Source: Agroathelia rolfsii | Taxonomy: Eukaryota; Basidiomycota; Agaricomycetes; Amylocorticiales; Amylocorticiaceae | NCBI GenBank assembly: GCA_018343915.1 | Contig: JABRWF010000003.1 | Span: 4,588,001-4,652,000 of the forward strand | Direction: 5' to 3' | DNA length: 64,000 bases | Shown: positions 11,747-22,623 of the stretch, piece by piece | How the letters are laid out: each line of letters opens with the position of its first letter | Position numbering within the stretch: position 1 is the stretch's first letter | The notes under the pieces: model-generated | The model's input: the letters and a program-made list of their open reading frames with translations, nothing else | The model's database searches: none | What the model was told of the DNA's origin: nothing | Position numbers and translations under genes: made by a program

Positions 11747-13476
11747 ATGCGTGAAGTCATCTCTATCCACGTCGGTCAGGCTGGTGTCCAAATCGGAAAC
11801 GCCTGCTGTGAGTATTTCTTTTGTGTCCCTTGCTGTCGCGTCTTTAGACGCGTAATTTTGCATGGTAGTGGTCTTGATGATTCCTAGTATCATGCTGATA
11901 TCACTGTAGGGGAGCTTTACACTGTTGAGCACGGTTTGAGCGTGAGTAGGATGGACACGGCATCTGGACATATCTAAGTAATCGTCCGCTTCTCTTTTAG
12001 CCCGATGGTCGCCTTCAGGAAGGCTCTCCGTCTGCCAACGATGATGGCTTCACTACATTCTTCTCCGAGACATCCTCGGGCAAGCACGTCCCGCGTTCGC
12101 TCTATGTCGATCTGGAGCCCAATGTGATCGATGAAGTGAGGACCGGCACCTACAGGAGCCTCTTCCATCCAGAGACACTCGTCACTGGCAAAGAAGATGC
12201 TGCTAGCAATTGTGAGTAGCATTTCTACGCGCACGATGCCCGAAAACGCGTGTATTCATCCAAAAATAGATGCTCGTGGTCACTACACCGTTGGAAAGGA
12301 GCAGATCGATATCGTCATGGATAAGGCCCGTAGGCTTGCAGACAACTGCAGTGGCCTCCAGGGCTTCTTCGTCTTCCACTCATTCGGTGGTGGAACTGGC
12401 TCTGGTCTGGGTGCCCTTATCCTTGAGCGCCTATCCACCGACTATGGCAAGAAGTCCAAGCTTGAGTTCAGCGTGTACCCTGCCCCGACCATGGCCAACT
12501 CTGTTGTTGAGCCCTATAACTCGGTGCTGACAACACACACCACACTCGAGCACTCGGACTGCTCTTTCATGGTATTTTAGTTGGCTTCATATTCCACATG
12601 GATATGTCATATTAAACGCGTCTTAGGTGGATAACGAAGCCATTTACGACATCTGCAAGAAGAACCTGGGTATCACGTCGCCTGGCTTCACTAACCTGAA
12701 CCGCCTCATTGCCCAAGTCGTGTCTTCCATCACTGCCTCGATCCGTTTCGATGGCTCCCTCAACGTTGATCTGAACGAGTTCCAGACCAACTTGGTTCCG
12801 TAAGTACATGATTTACGCCTTTTTAATCCTTTGTCTCACACTCGATGTAGCTTCCCTCGTATCCACTTCCCTCTGGCCACTTTTGCTCCCATCATCTCGG
12901 CCGAGAAGGCTCATCATGAGCAAAACTCGGTTGCCGATATGACCTTCTCTTGCTTCGAGACCGGCAACCAGATGGTCAAGTGCGACCCTCGGGAGGGTAA
13001 ATACAGTAAGTGCATTTGAAATGTTTCAATTTTTGTGTTTGCCGTGCTTACACCGATTCCCAGTGGCTTGCGCGCTCCTCTATCGCGGTGACGTCGTCCC
13101 CAAGGATGCCAACGCTGCCGTTTCCGTCATCAAAACCAAGCGCACGATCCAGTTCGTCGACTGGTGCCCTACCGGCTTTAAGCTCGGTATCTGCAACGAG
13201 CCTCCCGCTCACATTCCCGGTGGTGACCTGGCCAAGGTTTCTCGCAGCATGTGCATGTTGTCGAACACGACAGCGATCTCGTCTGCTTGGAGTCGCTTGG
13301 ACCACAAGTTCGACCTGCTGTACTCGAAGCGTGCCTTTGTCCATTGGTACGTTGGTGAGGGTATGGAGGAAGGCGAGTTCTCTGAGGCCCGTGAAGATCT
13401 TGCTGCCCTTGAAAAGGACTACGAGGAGGTCGGCATGGACTCTGCGGATGCCGAGGATGAGATGGGCGAGTACTAA
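11747..13476 (+). CDS. TUB1: Alpha-tubulin, copy A
   Basis: Seven exons (11747-11807, 11910-11941, 12001-12211, 12270-12571, 12627-12799, 12851-13005, 13064-13476) total 1347 nt, giving 448 residues. It opens [20 protein letters not shown] and contains the GTP-binding GGGTGSG loop, the autoregulatory MREV/I start and the alpha-specific catalytic Glu region. There is no Lys at the loop position that is acetylated in animals: the loop reads [12 protein letters not shown]. The acidic C-terminus ends DEMGEY, keeping the terminal Tyr but with Gly-Glu where many alpha-tubulins have Glu-Glu. It polymerises with beta-tubulin into microtubules. A second alpha-tubulin gene follows 341 bp downstream in the same orientation; the first six introns sit at identical positions and phases in both. 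Confidence 0.97.
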
Positions 13477-13817
13477 GCTGGATGTCACATTGCTTCATTT
13501 TTTCATTTCCTCATTCATTACGACTCCCATATAATTCCCTCATGAGCTTTCACGTAAACACCTCGCATACTTGTCGACTTGCTTCCCGTTCTTCACTTCA
13601 ACACCTGGATCAATACGATTTTTGCATTTCCTGTTTTTTTTTTGAAGAGTTAATTAGTCTGAGTGAGTCTTTGCGGCACATGGATGGACGGAGCCGGGAG
13701 CCGAATTTTGGACTCAGACGATGATGGATCGGTTCTGCGTTGGTTTTGCCTTAAAACGCGTCTTGTTCTTCGTCCACTTGCTGCTCCCCGTCCGTCTAGC
13801 CAACCCCGTATTATACC
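13477..13817. promoter_or_regulatory. Spacer between the tandem tubulin genes
   Basis: 341 bp hold the 3' end of copy A and the promoter of copy B. No TATA box; a C/T-rich run lies just before the copy B start. Confidence 0.5.
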
Positions 13818-15811
13818 ATGCGTGAAGTCATCTCTCTCCATGTCGGCCAGGCCGGTATCCAGATTGGAAATGCCTGCTGTAAATCCCGCCTTCTTTTATT
13901 ACTTTATGTCATCGTCTCATGAACTTTTGGCTTACTCCCCTCTCGTGTACCAGGGGAACTCTACACTCTCGAGCACGGTCTCAGTGTATGTACCATGTGC
14001 GAATTGTCTCAAAATGCAGACTACACATTTACATAAATTTTAGCCTGATGGTCGCGTCCAAGACGGCTCGCCCTCGGCCACTGACAACGGCTTCTCAACT
14101 TTCTTCTCCGAGACTGGCTCCGGCAAACACGTCCCACGCTCGCTCTACATCGATCTCGAGCCAGGTGTGATCGATGAGGTCAAGGCGGGCACCTATCGCT
14201 CCCTCTTCCACCCCGAGACGATGATCAGCGGCAAGGAGGACGCAGCAAATAACTGTACGTTGGCATACCAGTAATTTTCTCTTGCATATCTGTCTATCTA
14301 TCATCCATCTGTCTATGCCCGTGTGTGTACTAAAATGTGTCATATAGACGCGCGTGGACACTACACCGTCGGCAAGGAGCTGATCGATCCTGTGATGGAC
14401 AAGGTGCGCAGGCTGGCAGACAACTGCTCAGGTCTGCAGGGCTTCTTCGTCTTCCATTCGTTTGGTGGCGGAACAGGTTCCGGGTTCGGCGCGCTCCTGC
14501 TCGAGCGCCTCTCGACGGACTATGGCAAGAAGTCCAAGCTCGAGTTCTGTGTCTACCCCGCACCTCAGATGTCGAGTTCGATCGTGGAGCCTTACAACTC
14601 GGTCTTGACGACGCATACGACGCTTGAGCATTCGGATTGCTCGTTCATGGTGAGCGTGCACACTACTGATCACGAATAATTGAGAGCTCAATCACATGCG
14701 TATGTCATTATTTATCAGGTTGACAACGAGGCCATTTATGATATCTGCAAGAACAAGCTTGGCGTCTCGCAACCGAGCTTCACCAACCTGAACAGGCTGA
14801 TCGCTCAAGTCGTCTCGTCTGTCACGGCATCTCTCCGCTTCGACGGTTCCCTCAACGTCGATTTGAACGAGTTCCAGACCAACTTGGTTCCGTGCGTTTA
14901 TACTTTGAAAACATTTTTGCGACGTTCCTCATATCCGTATCAGCTTCCCCCGTATTCACTTCCCTCTTGCCACCTATGCACCCTTGCTCTCAGCTTCCAA
15001 GGCTACGCACGAGCAAAACTCGGTCAACGAGATGACCTTCTCTTGCTTCGAGAGTGGTAACCAGATGGTCAAGTGCGATCCCAAGGACGGCAAATACAGT
15101 ATGTTCTCCGTTATCTGTACCGAATAGAATAGTAGCTAAATGAGAGCTTTATAGTGGCGTGCTGTCTCCTATACCGTGGTGATGTCGTCCCCAAGGACAC
15201 TCAGGCTGCCGTGGCTAGCATCAAGACGAAGCGCACGATCCAATTCGTCGACTGGTGCCCTACTGGCTTCAAGGTATGTGCATATATGCTTACATGCATA
15301 GATCTGATCCGCTTATTTTTTACTTTGTCTCTCAGCTCGGCATTTGCAATGAGCCTGCTGCACATGTCCCTGGCGGTGACCTCGCCAAAACCAGCCGCAG
15401 CCTTTGCATGCTTTCCAAGTACGGCACTTCCAGTTGATGTCTACCTTTAAATGCTAATATTCTTTCCATTACAGTACTACTGCCATTTCTGCTGCTTGGG
15501 GCCGTCTTGGTAAGATTATACATACTGCCCATCTTGTATCGGTTGCTCATTTTTATCCCCTCCTTATACCAGACTACAAATTCGATCTCATGTACTCTAA
15601 GCGTGCCTTCGTTCACTGGTACGTCGGCGAGGGTATGGAGGAGGTCAGTATTTTTGCCCATCTCCAAGACTTACTTCGCTGACTAAGCATTATTGTGATC
15701 ATCTAGGGTGAGTTCGCCGAGGCCCGTGAGGATCTTGCCACACTCGAGAAGGACTATGAGGAAGTCGGTACCGACTCTCTTGATGCTGAGGAGGAAATGG
15801 GCGAGTATTAG
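13818..15811 (+). CDS. TUB1: Alpha-tubulin, copy B
   Basis: Eleven exons (13818-13878, 13954-13985, 14044-14254, 14348-14649, 14719-14891, 14944-15098, 15155-15273, 15336-15418, 15475-15509, 15573-15643, 15707-15811) total 1347 nt, the same 448 residues as copy A. It begins [20 protein letters not shown], has GGGTGSGFG in the nucleotide-binding loop and ends EEEMGEY. Differences from copy A are scattered and mostly conservative (for example [12 protein letters not shown] against [12 protein letters not shown]), with no frame damage, so both copies appear functional. The last 413 coding bases are one exon in copy A but five exons here. A late exon is only 35 nt. The proteins probably differ in expression or microtubule properties, as the two alpha-tubulins of several other fungi do. 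Confidence 0.97.
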
Positions 15812-16446
15812 AGGGATGGAAGTAGACAAAACAACGGAGCGCTGTGTTGTAGTTAACTGACAGAAAATATATGCACAACTAACAACGCCTTGTTTTTTCC
15901 TTTTCTCTTTCTCGATATACCCTTCTCCCACCATTCTTTATATTAGCGCCATAGCCTTCTATACACACGTACTGATGATAGTATATTTTGGTCCGTTGAT
16001 TTCTCTTCTCCCCCTCTATCTTTCTCTTAGCCTTGGACTGGATTGGTCCTCCCCACCCCCTTTCCTCCGGATCCCTCGTAGTCTTTATTCTTTGATATTT
16101 AGACCACACCACACATATGTTATGATCTTTTTTTATATAACCTTTCGTCTTTGTCGAATAAACTGGTGCACCATATCCGCATTACCGTAATTACTAAAAA
16201 CACGCCTGGCTACTTCCTTTATCCGCGTGCAGGTGCTAGAAAGGAACTCAATTCATCCATCTATAACAATAATGAAGAGTCTATCTGAGAAAAATATGCA
16301 ATCTAACGTATTTCATCTAGATAGTGTCAGTAGTAGTAATAGGTAGATGGATTTCATACGCTCATTGTCCCAGGAGAAAGGAGGAAGAAAATTGCTACTC
16401 TAAATAGTGTATATGTTGCTTATAGGAGGAGGGATAGACAGTCTTC
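15812..16446. other. Convergent spacer, no gene
   Basis: T-rich sequence between alpha-tubulin B and the HAD phosphatase; nothing coding seen. Confidence 0.6.
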
Positions 16447-17706
16447 CTACTTGGATGAGATGGCGGTGTTAATAGTAACATCTACGCCACCCGAAGGAGA
16501 ACGAGTCATTTTGACACTGTTATTTGTGTTAGAGATGCGAGTTCATAGTCAGTTAGGGTTAATAAACCAAGGTAGGAAACGATGCTAAATAGCTACAACG
16601 TACGAAGAAAGATTCTCGACGATGAACGTCGGTTTGGCCGAGCGCACCTGTTCGAGAGTGTGGCTCGTGAGTAGTGCTAGCGTCTGGCACCCGGCTGAGT
16701 TGCCTGAGCGGATGCCTGAAGGTGCGTCTTCGACTACGAGGCCTTTTTTAAAAATGAAAGAAGTGTGAAAAAAAAGAGTCAGTATGGTATTACTGGTATT
16801 GACAGATGAATGCTTGGTTACAACGGCTAGGATCGACCCCGCATCCCTTCGCACCAAGGAGGTAAGGATCCGGCCTATTTATAAATTTGTCAGATAATGG
16901 AGATATGAGGTGTAGGGGGTTAAGCGAGCCGATGTTACGTACTCTGGCTTCCCTTTGGTAACATCGTCGGCCGTCACGAAGACATCTGGGATGGTGATTT
17001 TCACAGCAGCCAAGGCAGCAGTGGCATAAACGCGCGTTGCAGAGGTGCAGATGGCCCAGACAGGATTGGGGTGAGTTCTTCCAGGGTGCAACTTTTTGAT
17101 CGGAAAGAAACGAAATAATAAAAGATTGAGGATATGGTAAATCATATTTCTTTGTAGTCTACCATTAATACTCACCTCGGTCATAATATCTTGAGCACCA
17201 GGTAGGAGCACGATGCCCCCTCGTCCATTCTGACCGGCAGTCTCGACGATGGCACGCTCAAAGCGTTCTGCTTCCCGCTACATTTTATAAACAAATTCGA
17301 GTTGAATACAAAACCAAGAGCCATTAAAAAAGAAAAAGAAAGAAATTGCAGGTGTCAACTAATAATACTACACACCTCGAGTTCTTCAGGGTTTTCTATC
17401 CCGCAGTGCTTGCGCAGATTCTCCACTGTACGGACACCATGCGAACTGCTTAGAATGTCGGTTACATCCAAGCCCTTGTATTTCTCCGCAAAAAGTTTCC
17501 AGGCACCTTCTACACCGGCGGCGGAGTCCACCTGCAGTAGGAGAAAAAAACAATAGAGAAGAAGTCGAAGTCGGTAATGAGAATGGAATGGATGATGGTG
17601 GGTGCCAATGTGTGGGGCGATTGGATCATCCGGCATCAATTGTGTGCATACTCACCAGGGTGCCGTCCATGTCAAACAAGCTGGCGTGATCGAATTCAGC
17701 TTGCAT
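16447..17706 (-). CDS. HAD phosphatase, GPP/DOG type (glycerol-3-phosphatase or deoxyglucose-6-phosphatase)
   Basis: The first exon starts MQAEFDHASLFDMDGTLVDS after splicing, giving HAD motif I (DxDGT). It is followed by the cap with LSSSHGVRTVENLRKHCGI, close to the SHGxRT of yeast Gpp/Dog enzymes. Motif II is in AICTSATRVYA, the Lys motif in VTADDVTKGKPEPDPYL, and motif III in VVVEDAPSGIRSGNSAGCQ. These soluble enzymes remove phosphate from glycerol-3-phosphate (glycerol synthesis in osmotic stress) or from 2-deoxyglucose-6-phosphate; sequence alone does not separate the two. The protein is about 250 residues in several small exons. The C-terminus reads TINTAISSK. The gene converges on the tail of alpha-tubulin copy B. 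Confidence 0.88.
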
Positions 17707-18193
17707 ACAGTGGAGGATTCAAAAACATTTACATTGCATCATAGTGAACTGTTGTGGTCGTGGTGCTCATGATTTTACTCTGATACGGCTCAGATGATAG
17801 TGATCAGTGACAAGAAGTAGTGAGTGGAGGCCACGATGACTGGGCATGCCCGGGCATGGTCCACCGTTCTTTGAGCCGCCTCCTGGCCGCATGGTGCCGA
17901 CATGACTCGAATAGCATACATCCAGGTTTTTAGATGCCTTGAGCACCACCAGCATTCAAGCGATATTCAGTGCTATTGAAACGTTTAATGCAAAACTTGA
18001 ATACAGCTAGTCATTAGGGCGCCATTCATCATAATCAGATCCTTCACATCTTCAGGCAGCGTAGTAGTATTCAGAACAGAGCGTAGCAGATAGTCTGATA
18101 TAAAATTTTGTGAGTTGCATTTATAAAACGTTTCATCGTGTCTAGCGTGTATTCCGACTCCCAAATAATAAACAAATAACAAAATCATGCAGT
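17707..18193. other. HAD phosphatase promoter and hydrolase 3' flank
   Basis: 487 bp with no supported gene. It must hold the phosphatase promoter, whose gene reads away on the minus strand. Confidence 0.5.
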
Positions 18194-21100
18194 CTAATGC
18201 TCATTTTCCGGCTCATTTGTCAACCCCACTGAAGACGCTAATCCACGCACAGAGTTTGTCGCTTTCCGCGTACTCTTCCTCACAAAGTAGCCCAAGAGAA
18301 CATCCCAGATACGCAGACCGTGCATCTCAGGAACGATGTTTGTGTGTACTTGTTGCTCGGAGACAGACTGTTGTGGTGCATGATAGGGGTCGTCGTGCGG
18401 ATCGAATGCAGCACGAATGGTGTCGATCATCTTCATACGGGGGATTATGCGGTGGGTCCTTGGGGCAGTAAAGTATAGATGTTTCTTTAGGAGCGCAACT
18501 GCCTCAGGCTGTATAAAACATCATCAGCACGGAAAACCCTTTCATTTTCATGATCCCAGAGAAACGTACGGTATCTAGCCTCGCCGCAATAGCGCTAGGT
18601 GGTGGATGCTCGTTGCTCAGGTCAAGGGGACCCCACCTTCGGTCTTGCTGTATTCTTCCGGACGTATCGTGTGTAAGACCATCTTCGCTCGCAGAAGTAG
18701 TTCTCTTGAAAGACAATCGTCGCATATATGAGTGCTTCTTTAGCAACTGAGGAGTCGATGCTATTGAAGAATGGTCCAGTCCTTCGTCGATAGCACTATC
18801 CAGCATTCTTTTGGCCTTTACTACACATTGACGACGCTGTTGATACACTTTTTGCGCCTTGTGCTTGAACTTCTTGTCCCACTCGGCCTGGCCGTCCGCC
18901 CAACGTCGACAAGGCTCTTCTTTGATGAGGCCAATCTCGGAAGGAGGCACCTGAAGAGCCGCCATATCCTCTCTAGGTTCCATAGGTCGAACATGACCAT
19001 AGATATCGACTCGTTCTCGAATCATGGCCACATTTGCTATATCGTCCTGAAGAGAAGATTGAGCGTTGCATGAAAATCCATACTTGGTGATCAAAGAATT
19101 CTACCTTTGGGCTTGCGAGATGACTCGAGCCTGCCAAGGACCTGACGCTGGCGAACGGCGAGCTTTGTATAGGCTCTGCTTGATCAATGCTGCCCTTCTC
19201 TATCTCTTCCTCCAGCTCCTTGGTATTCTCTTTGAATATAGCGGCGCCTTCACGATCCATTTTCCCCTCATGGTCGACAACGGCAGCCGGGGCACTTTCT
19301 GGTTCCGCTTTCGGTTCATTAGCGCTGTTCTCTGAGTTCTTTCCCGTTGATTTTTGATCGGAGACGCTCGTATCTGGGCGATGCAACTCTGGAAAAGGAT
19401 TTCGCTCAAGATGCTCTTGATTATGTGTGGTGACGTGTTTGACAAATTCGGTGATTGAAAGATACGCATATTTAGCCTGATGAAGACATTCAATCAAGAT
19501 TCAGAGATAGAACACAAGCATTGACATACGCTAGTGGTGAAGCTGAAGACTGTCAAGACATGGCACATTCCTGAGCAATGCTATTAGTATAGTCGAATCG
19601 TCAGCACAAGAACCATATAACCAACCGTCAAACACCTGCAAGTTTACCTACAATAATTTCGTCAGCCGCATCTTTATTAACGGGAATGAAGGTCAAACAT
19701 CTTACCTTGGTGGGGGTCTTGAATTTTTCGGCATTTTCTCTCTGCCTATGCGCATCTCGTAGCACACCAGCCCGAGTAGGATAATCCTCCGGATGAGCTG
19801 CGCGATGAGCAATACGAATGATCTCGTCTCGTAGGACCTCGCCATCTCCGGCAATAATATACAGAGGGCACAAGTTCCCTAATGACCCTTGTAATATGGG
19901 AGAGACAAGGGGATGGGTTAATTGTCTGGATAAAGGTCATCCCAGCCCTAGAAGATGCCATAGGAAAGGATTCGACATACTCGTTCAAAGCATATGTCTG
20001 AATCTGGGAGTGAAGTTCTAGTGGTATTGCCTTCGGGTCTTTCATCAACACTTTCGGAGGCTTAGGTTGCCATCTATCAATTTCTTCATCTTCAATCTCT
20101 TTCGTGTAGATATCGATATTTCTCTCTCCTTCGGGTTTCACAGCCGAGAGGTCGACATCTCCAGCAACAGTGCTCGATGTCTGATCCGATGGAACAGCTC
20201 CCAGCTTTCCATCCACCTGCTTGGTATCTGGTCCTTCCTCCGGAGTGCCTATCATTGCCTCTTGGCTTGCGGGTTTGTCAGTCTTTCGCCATGGCGCCAT
20301 GCCCTCTTCTACGCGCTTCCTCTGCTCTGAGACACGCTCAGACTCTGGCCGAAGGGTGTCTGCGTGACCGGGTTCCGGAGGGGGATAGTGTTCTGTCTGT
20401 GAGACACGCGCTGTACCCGGAGGCGGAAGGGGATCCAAGGGCCAAAGCGTCGAGGGTTCGGCAAGGAATCCATGTTCTGGAATAATATCCTGAATTACAC
20501 ATTTAGCAAGTGGGTTATGGGCATATATAGGGCAATGTGACACACCGTTGCGGTGTTTTGCATGACACTGGGCATACTATGCGTTAAATCTACCCATGGG
20601 CTGATTAAGACTGCGCCCGCAGGTAATGGGTGTCCCATGTCACGAAGCACAGTCAATGCAGTTAAGCATAATCCGGCCCCTGCAGAATCACCCGCAAAGA
20701 CGATTTTTGAGGGGGATATGGGTTTATGTAACGCATCAGAAGGGGGTTGGGTAAGATAAAAGTCTAGTATATCAAGTTAGCATGGAAAAAAGACTTTTAT
20801 TAAAATGTAGATTGTATACATGCGGCAAGAACATCATGCAACGGACATGGCCACGGGTACTGCGGAGCTTTCCTGTAGTTTACGGCAAAAGCCCGTCCGT
20901 GAATTTGACGTGCTGAAACAAAAAAAAAAAAAAAGTGAGGTTGTTTTCGGCGGAAAAAATATCAGAATTAACCATAGCGAATTATTTGATATCGGTGTGT
21001 ATCTGTGCCTTTTAATTAGATGTCGACATCTATAAGTAATACCCAAATGGAAACATTACTAATTGAGCCCCAGAAATAACCCCCTACATAACCGAACAGC

Positions 21101-22095
21101 TCTAGAATCATTCGCTTTAATAAATAAATAGAGGCGTACCTCCATGTACGTATAGCTAAAGCAGATACGAAAAGAAGTCGATATGAGGTCGTCACTATAA
21201 TGATAAAGCGTTGGGTTAACTTACCATGACGGACTGCAAGCCCTCCATACGAAGGATATCTCTATCTGTTTCCGAGAGATCCGTTACATGAGACTCGTCT
21301 GGGCTCAAGTATTCTTTCTCCGTAATCCACTCCGCGTCAATACCGTCCAGACCACGGACTTGCCTGAGTCAATTAGCGATTGGGAATCATTTGAAACATT
21401 TTTCATACTAACCACCATCGTTCTCCTCCAACAATGTCACGCAACTCGTCGGGTCCAAACCAGTCAATCAAAACATCCGCTGCACGGTTGCACGTGGATA
21501 AAGGGACACGAACGGGACATACGGTAGCCCATGGCGGCGATGGAACGTGTGTATTTGTGCTGGCGCGTAATGTCAGGCATGTAGAGGTGCAGATGTACGA
21601 AACACTCACAATGCTTGCAAGGACTCCACGGTATTATTGCAGCCCAGGTCAATAAAATCCTTCACAATATGAAACGCTCTAGGGAAAATAGTTGGTGTTG
21701 GTCATGCTCGAATGAGTGCCAGCATGTTTGAAAAAAAAAAAGACAGACTCGTCATAGAAGAGGTCGTCCGTAGCCTCTTCTTCCCTGTCATAGTACAGCT
21801 TCCATCCCTTGTCCTTCGTATGCTTAAAGAATGTTTTGAATACAGCTATTCATTTGATTGAGTATACCGGTACTGCGGCAATTTCCTTTGTCAATGCCCA
21901 TGAGATGAATTATACACACTTGGAGTGATGTGTACCGCAGCAGAGAATGTTGTGACAGGCATAGTATGCGGTTAAGGTATACTGGTCTGCATGGATACTT
22001 GCTTTTGTGTGTGTGGTTGCTTGCAAGCACTCGATCATCATTTTGCTAAAACGCGAGGAATCCACATCGAACGGTGCGGTGACAGTATACGTCAT
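18194..22095 (-). CDS. Hormone-sensitive-lipase-like alpha/beta hydrolase with large insert and tail
   Basis: A large minus-strand gene with more than ten exons. The catalytic fold is clear: oxyanion motif LYVHGGGYFWGSI (assembled across introns near 21.1 kb), FAVNYRKAPQYPWPCPLHDV, nucleophile KIVFAGDSAGAGLCLTAL, ISPWVDLTHSMPS, Asp in LYIIAGDGEVLRDE, and His in GMCHVLTVF. This is the GDSAG/HGG (HSL, arylacetamide-deacetylase) esterase family. About 130 residues of charged, Pro-rich sequence sit between the nucleophile and the Asp. More than 300 residues follow the His, including a Glu-rich coiled coil, the basic segment FKHKAQKVYQQRRQCVVKAK, and GLRIWDVLLGYFVRK near the end. Substrates are probably acyl or steryl esters. 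The N-terminal start at 22095 (MTYTVTAPFDVDSSRF) is the least certain part. Confidence 0.8.
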
Positions 22096-22185
22096 AGCCT
22101 TGATCTCGTTCCTGTGCTTGTTTGCCAATTACGTAATCAGTCTTGACATTACTATCAGAAGATAAATGATTTGTGCCCTGATTAT

Positions 22186-22289
22186 GCTGATATGGCCGAG
22201 TCGTTAAGGCGAGTGATTTGAATGGCCAGTATACGGTCTTTAATATCACTTGGAGGTTCTCCGCGTAGGTTCAAATCCTGCTGTCAGCG
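22186..22289 (+). tRNA. tRNA-Ser(UGA) with intron
   Basis: The acceptor stem GCTGATA pairs with TGTCAGC and the discriminator is G, as in serine tRNAs. The D arm contains TGGCCGAG...TTAAGGCG. The anticodon stem AGTGA/TCACT encloses TTTGAA, giving anticodon TGA. About 20 extra bases follow position 37 at the usual site of tRNA introns. The long variable arm (GGAG...CTCC) and T arm (GGTTCAAATCC) confirm a class II tRNA. A T-rich stretch downstream (about 22300-22325) can serve as the Pol III terminator. Confidence 0.92.
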
Positions 22290-22623
22290 TCTTATCTTGT
22301 TTGTTACTTTTTCTCTTTTTTGTTCAAATTAATAATCTGCCTAATTGCTTCTGAACGCATTGTCATATTGTCCTGTGTATCATTTTCTGCTGTGTTTTAA
22401 ATACTCATAAGCAATCCTTAAAGGTTTTTAGGCCCGCAAAAAAAAAAAAAAAATAGCATCTGCCTCATCACTCGAAGTTACAAGGAAACGTGAGTTGCTT
22501 GCTATAAACGCGAGCTGCTGAAAGGTGGCGCGGAAGTTACAGCCACAGCACGCGTCGGGCCTGTGGCTGATGCACAACTCTTAGTTCTAACCACGGCCGC
22601 CTGGGGCATCGTAGTCTGTTGGG
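22290..22623. other. Spacer between tRNA-Ser and CFT2
   Basis: Contains a T-rich Pol III stop region, a poly-A run near 22439-22453 and the CFT2 promoter. No gene. Confidence 0.5.
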
